A DNA stretch of 64,000 nt, from assembly GCA_934169725.1 (NCBI GenBank), contig CAKPOF010000001.1, positions 372,001 to 436,000 on the forward strand, in the 5' to 3' direction. The position numbers and the translations under genes are program-made. The notes under the pieces are model-generated. The model saw only the letters and a program-made list of their open reading frames with translations, was not told the DNA's origin and made no database searches. Position 1 is the stretch's first letter. Each line of letters opens with the position of its first letter. Positions 61,971 to 64,000 of this stretch are shown in pieces. Origin of the DNA: an uncultured Clostridia bacterium. Its GTDB lineage: Bacteria; Bacillota; Clostridia; TANB77; CAG-508.

Positions 61971-61998
61971 TTGAAAAAATGGAAAAATATGATAAAAT
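61971..61998 (+). promoter_or_regulatory. Putative promoter of the phosphoketolase gene
   Basis: TTGAAA and TAAAAT with a 16-base spacer, giving a leader of about 105 nt in which GACTGTTAT and AGGATAGTC can pair around a ribosome-binding-like AAAGGAGG. Confidence 0.45.
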
Positions 61999-62112
61999 AT
62001 TTATGTCAACATTTATTGCAAAAGTTAATATTGTAATATTAACAGAATAAGTGAGACTGTTATTATGAAAGGAGGATAGTCATATTTTATTTAACCATGA
62101 AAGGAGTAAAAA

Positions 62113-64000
62113 ATGGAACGGAATGAAATACAAGCCTTAGAGGCAAATTTTAGAGCAAGTAATTTTTTATCTGTTGCGCAACTTTTTTTAAATTCTAATG
62201 TCGATATAAAAAAATTAAAGCGAGAGGATTTAAAAGAAAAAGTTTTTGGACATTGGGGATGTTGCCCTGGAATTAACTATTTTTATGCACATATCAACAG
62301 GTTTATTAGAAAAACCAAAATAGAGCCTAATATTATTATAGGTACAGGACACAGTTCGCCTGCGTTAATATCAAACCTTTATATAAATGGAAGTTTAGGA
62401 AAAATGTATCCTAAATATAGGCATGGTTTGGAAGGAATGAACAATCTTATTAGTGATTTTGGTAAGAATATGATTTTGCAAACTGAAATTTCTCCTTTAT
62501 TGCCAGGAGTAATATTAGCTGGTGGAGAATTAGGAAATGCAATATCTGTTAGTATGGGAACAGTTATCAATAATCCCAAACAAACAACTTTAACAATTGT
62601 TGGAGATGGAGAATTTGAAGCTGGAACTACACTTTCTTCTTTATTATGTAATCAGTTGATAAATCCTAAAAATGATGGCTTCTTAGTAATTATGATAAAT
62701 TTAAATGGGTATAAAATGACAAGTAGATCTTTAATAAGTCTAAATGAAGATTTTGCAGGAGTACTTGAAAGTTTTGGATATGAAGTATTTAATACCTCTA
62801 TAAATAATCATGAAAAAACTGGGAGAATCTTTGACGAGATTGCAAACCGTCAAAAAGAATGGTATGCAGGAGAAAAAACAAAAATTCCTATTGTGATACT
62901 GAAATCGCCAAAAGGATTTTCAGCTCCAGAAACGATAGACGGATTAGCGTTTGTAAATAGCCATCTGAGTCATAAAGTTTCTACACTCAAAATACCAAAA
63001 GATATTAAAAATTCTGTAGAAACTATTCAAAAATGGTTGATGAGCTATAAACCTGAATCATTATTTGTTAATGGAGTACCTAGCAATATGATTTTAGAAA
63101 ATATTCCTAAAATCAAAAAGAATAATGTAGAAAAGAATATTAGAAGTGCAAAAAGAATTAACATTAATAGTTTTCCATCAAACGAAATGAAAGCATTATC
63201 AAAATATTTTATAGAATCTACTGATGAAGATTTTTTGATTTTCAGTCCTGATGAATCTATTTCAAATGGACTAAATGATTTTGTAAACCAATATGGGATA
63301 CGGTATAATGCAGAAATTGATAGTTCTATAAGGGTAAAAGAAAAAGGAAGAATTGTCGAATTTCTAAATGAAGTGATATGTATAACTATGTTATATGGAT
63401 ACTTGAATAATGGAGGAGATGGAGTATTTATTACTTATGAAGCTTTTTCACCATTAGTTTCTAGTTTCTTATCACAATGTTATAAATTTTATAAGCAACA
63501 AAAAGAAGGAAATCTAAAAGAAATACACAATTCTTTAAAAATTATTATCACTAGTTTAGGATGGAGAAATACTTACACACACCAAAATCCAGATTTATTG
63601 AATACACTATTAAGTAAAGAATCTGAATATGTTAAAATTTATTTTCCATCAGAAGCAAAACAAGCAATTCTTTGTTTTGAAGAGATGAAACGAGCTAAAA
63701 ATTCTATACAAGTGTTATATCTTACTAAAACAGATGAAAATACCTATAGAGCAATGGAACAGGCTAAAACAGATGTCAAAAGAGGATATTGGATTAAGAA
63801 GTTTAAGAATTCAAATAGTTCTAATAGAATCTTATTAATAGCAATAGGAGATATTATAACTAATGAATGTTTAAAAGCTTCAGAATTAATATCTGATAGA
63901 AATATTGATATCTTAAGTGTAATAAAATCAGATTGTTTACAAGAACTAAATATAGATATAAAAAAATATCATAAAGTTCTAGTGTATTGTACTGGATATT
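62113..64000 (+). CDS. Divergent phosphoketolase (partial, runs off right edge)
   Basis: An open frame of 629 codons from ATG 62113, with GAAAGGAG upstream. Motifs follow the XFP phosphoketolase order: GHWGCCPGINYFYAHINRFI (residues 46-65; usually GHWGTTPG), GTGHSSPALISNLYINGSL (usually GxGHGGPA), PGVILAGGELGNAISVSMGT (the usual His of the IHEGGELG segment is absent) and the thiamine diphosphate motif VGDGEFEAG leading to MINLNGYKM. Canonical enzymes split xylulose 5-phosphate or fructose 6-phosphate into acetyl phosphate and a sugar phosphate. Several active-site substitutions make the exact substrate uncertain. Its product would feed the acetate kinases found here. Confidence 0.82.
   Translation, partial: MERNEIQALEANFRASNFLSVAQLFLNSNVDIKKLKREDLKEKVFGHWGCCPGINYFYAHINRFIRKTKIEPNIIIGTGHSSPALISNLYINGSLGKMYPKYRHGLEGMNNLISDFGKNMILQTEISPLLPGVILAGGELGNAISVSMGTVINNPKQTTLTIVGDGEFEAGTTLSSLLCNQLINPKNDGFLVIMINLNGYKMTSRSLISLNEDFAGVLESFGYEVFNTSINNHEKTGRIFDEIANRQKEWYAGEKTKIPIVILKSPKGFSAPETIDGLAFVNSHLSHKVSTLKIPKDIKNSVETIQKWLMSYKPESLFVNGVPSNMILENIPKIKKNNVEKNIRSAKRININSFPSNEMKALSKYFIESTDEDFLIFSPDESISNGLNDFVNQYGIRYNAEIDSSIRVKEKGRIVEFLNEVICITMLYGYLNNGGDGVFITYEAFSPLVSSFLSQCYKFYKQQKEGNLKEIHNSLKIIITSLGWRNTYTHQNPDLLNTLLSKESEYVKIYFPSEAKQAILCFEEMKRAKNSIQVLYLTKTDENTYRAMEQAKTDVKRGYWIKKFKNSNSSNRILLIAIGDIITNECLKASELISDRNIDILSVIKSDCLQELNIDIKKYHKVLVYCTGY

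Overview
The window is strikingly AT-rich chromosomal DNA from a low-GC Gram-positive bacterium, most probably a member of the Clostridia. Three things support this: the gene order ylxM-ffh-rpsP-khpA-rimM-trmD-rplS, a T-box leader on the pheST operon, and housekeeping promoters of the form TTGACA-17-TATAAT. The species cannot be named from the sequence. Most of the window is ordinary core genome, cut by a family of small palindromic mobile repeats and by an unusually large number of decayed genes.

Left edge (1-3.85 kb): an RloA/RloB-like ATPase pair (possible defence genes) and a degenerate ISLre2-type insertion sequence. This stretch ends at the 3' part of a tRNA-Leu gene that has no 5' half. 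The simplest reading is the right end of an integrated island, with the core chromosome starting after it. 4-12.9 kb: a CoaE-like kinase, CoaD, RlmD, an MBL-fold hydrolase, a YdcF protein and a Nudix hydrolase, mixed with gene remnants. 12.9-17.5 kb: a T-box-controlled pheS-pheT operon with two small unknown genes interleaved. 17.7-24.5 kb: membrane proteins, then the SRP/ribosome-maturation operon, then dapB and dapA facing the other way.

26.6-34.5 kb: an unknown charged protein, metK, undecaprenol kinase, then pta followed by two tandem acetate kinases and an IMP dehydrogenase. A divergent phosphoketolase at the right edge (62.1-64 kb) would supply acetyl phosphate to the same Pta/AckA route. 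34.5-45.7 kb: a broken SpoVB-like flippase, a VanW protein, L31, miaB-mutS-guaD, a threonylcarbamoyl-AMP synthase and several unknowns. 46-52.7 kb: the most unusual block. It holds an operon of a Ycf46-like AAA+ ATPase, a Ycf35-like DUF1257 protein, a MiaB-type radical SAM protein and an unknown protein. A second cluster of coiled-coil unknowns follows, and its last protein begins with the same basic Q-I-F-P-N signature as the last protein of the first cluster. 52.9-64 kb: asnB, L32, a TetR regulator, a DUF308 membrane protein, a lipase-like protein, a beta-CASP nuclease-like protein, a broken HAD phosphatase, remnants, a possible structured RNA and the phosphoketolase.

Running through the window are eight copies (five near-complete or complete with clear ends, one more degenerate, one truncated, one fragment) of a repeat of about 200-220 bp. 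It has GTTACAATTCACAGTT ends and an inner cruciform. One copy is flanked by a perfect 8-bp direct duplication and another by a 7/8 match, so it behaves like a MITE. A second, smaller repeat occurs clearly twice, with two more doubtful copies.
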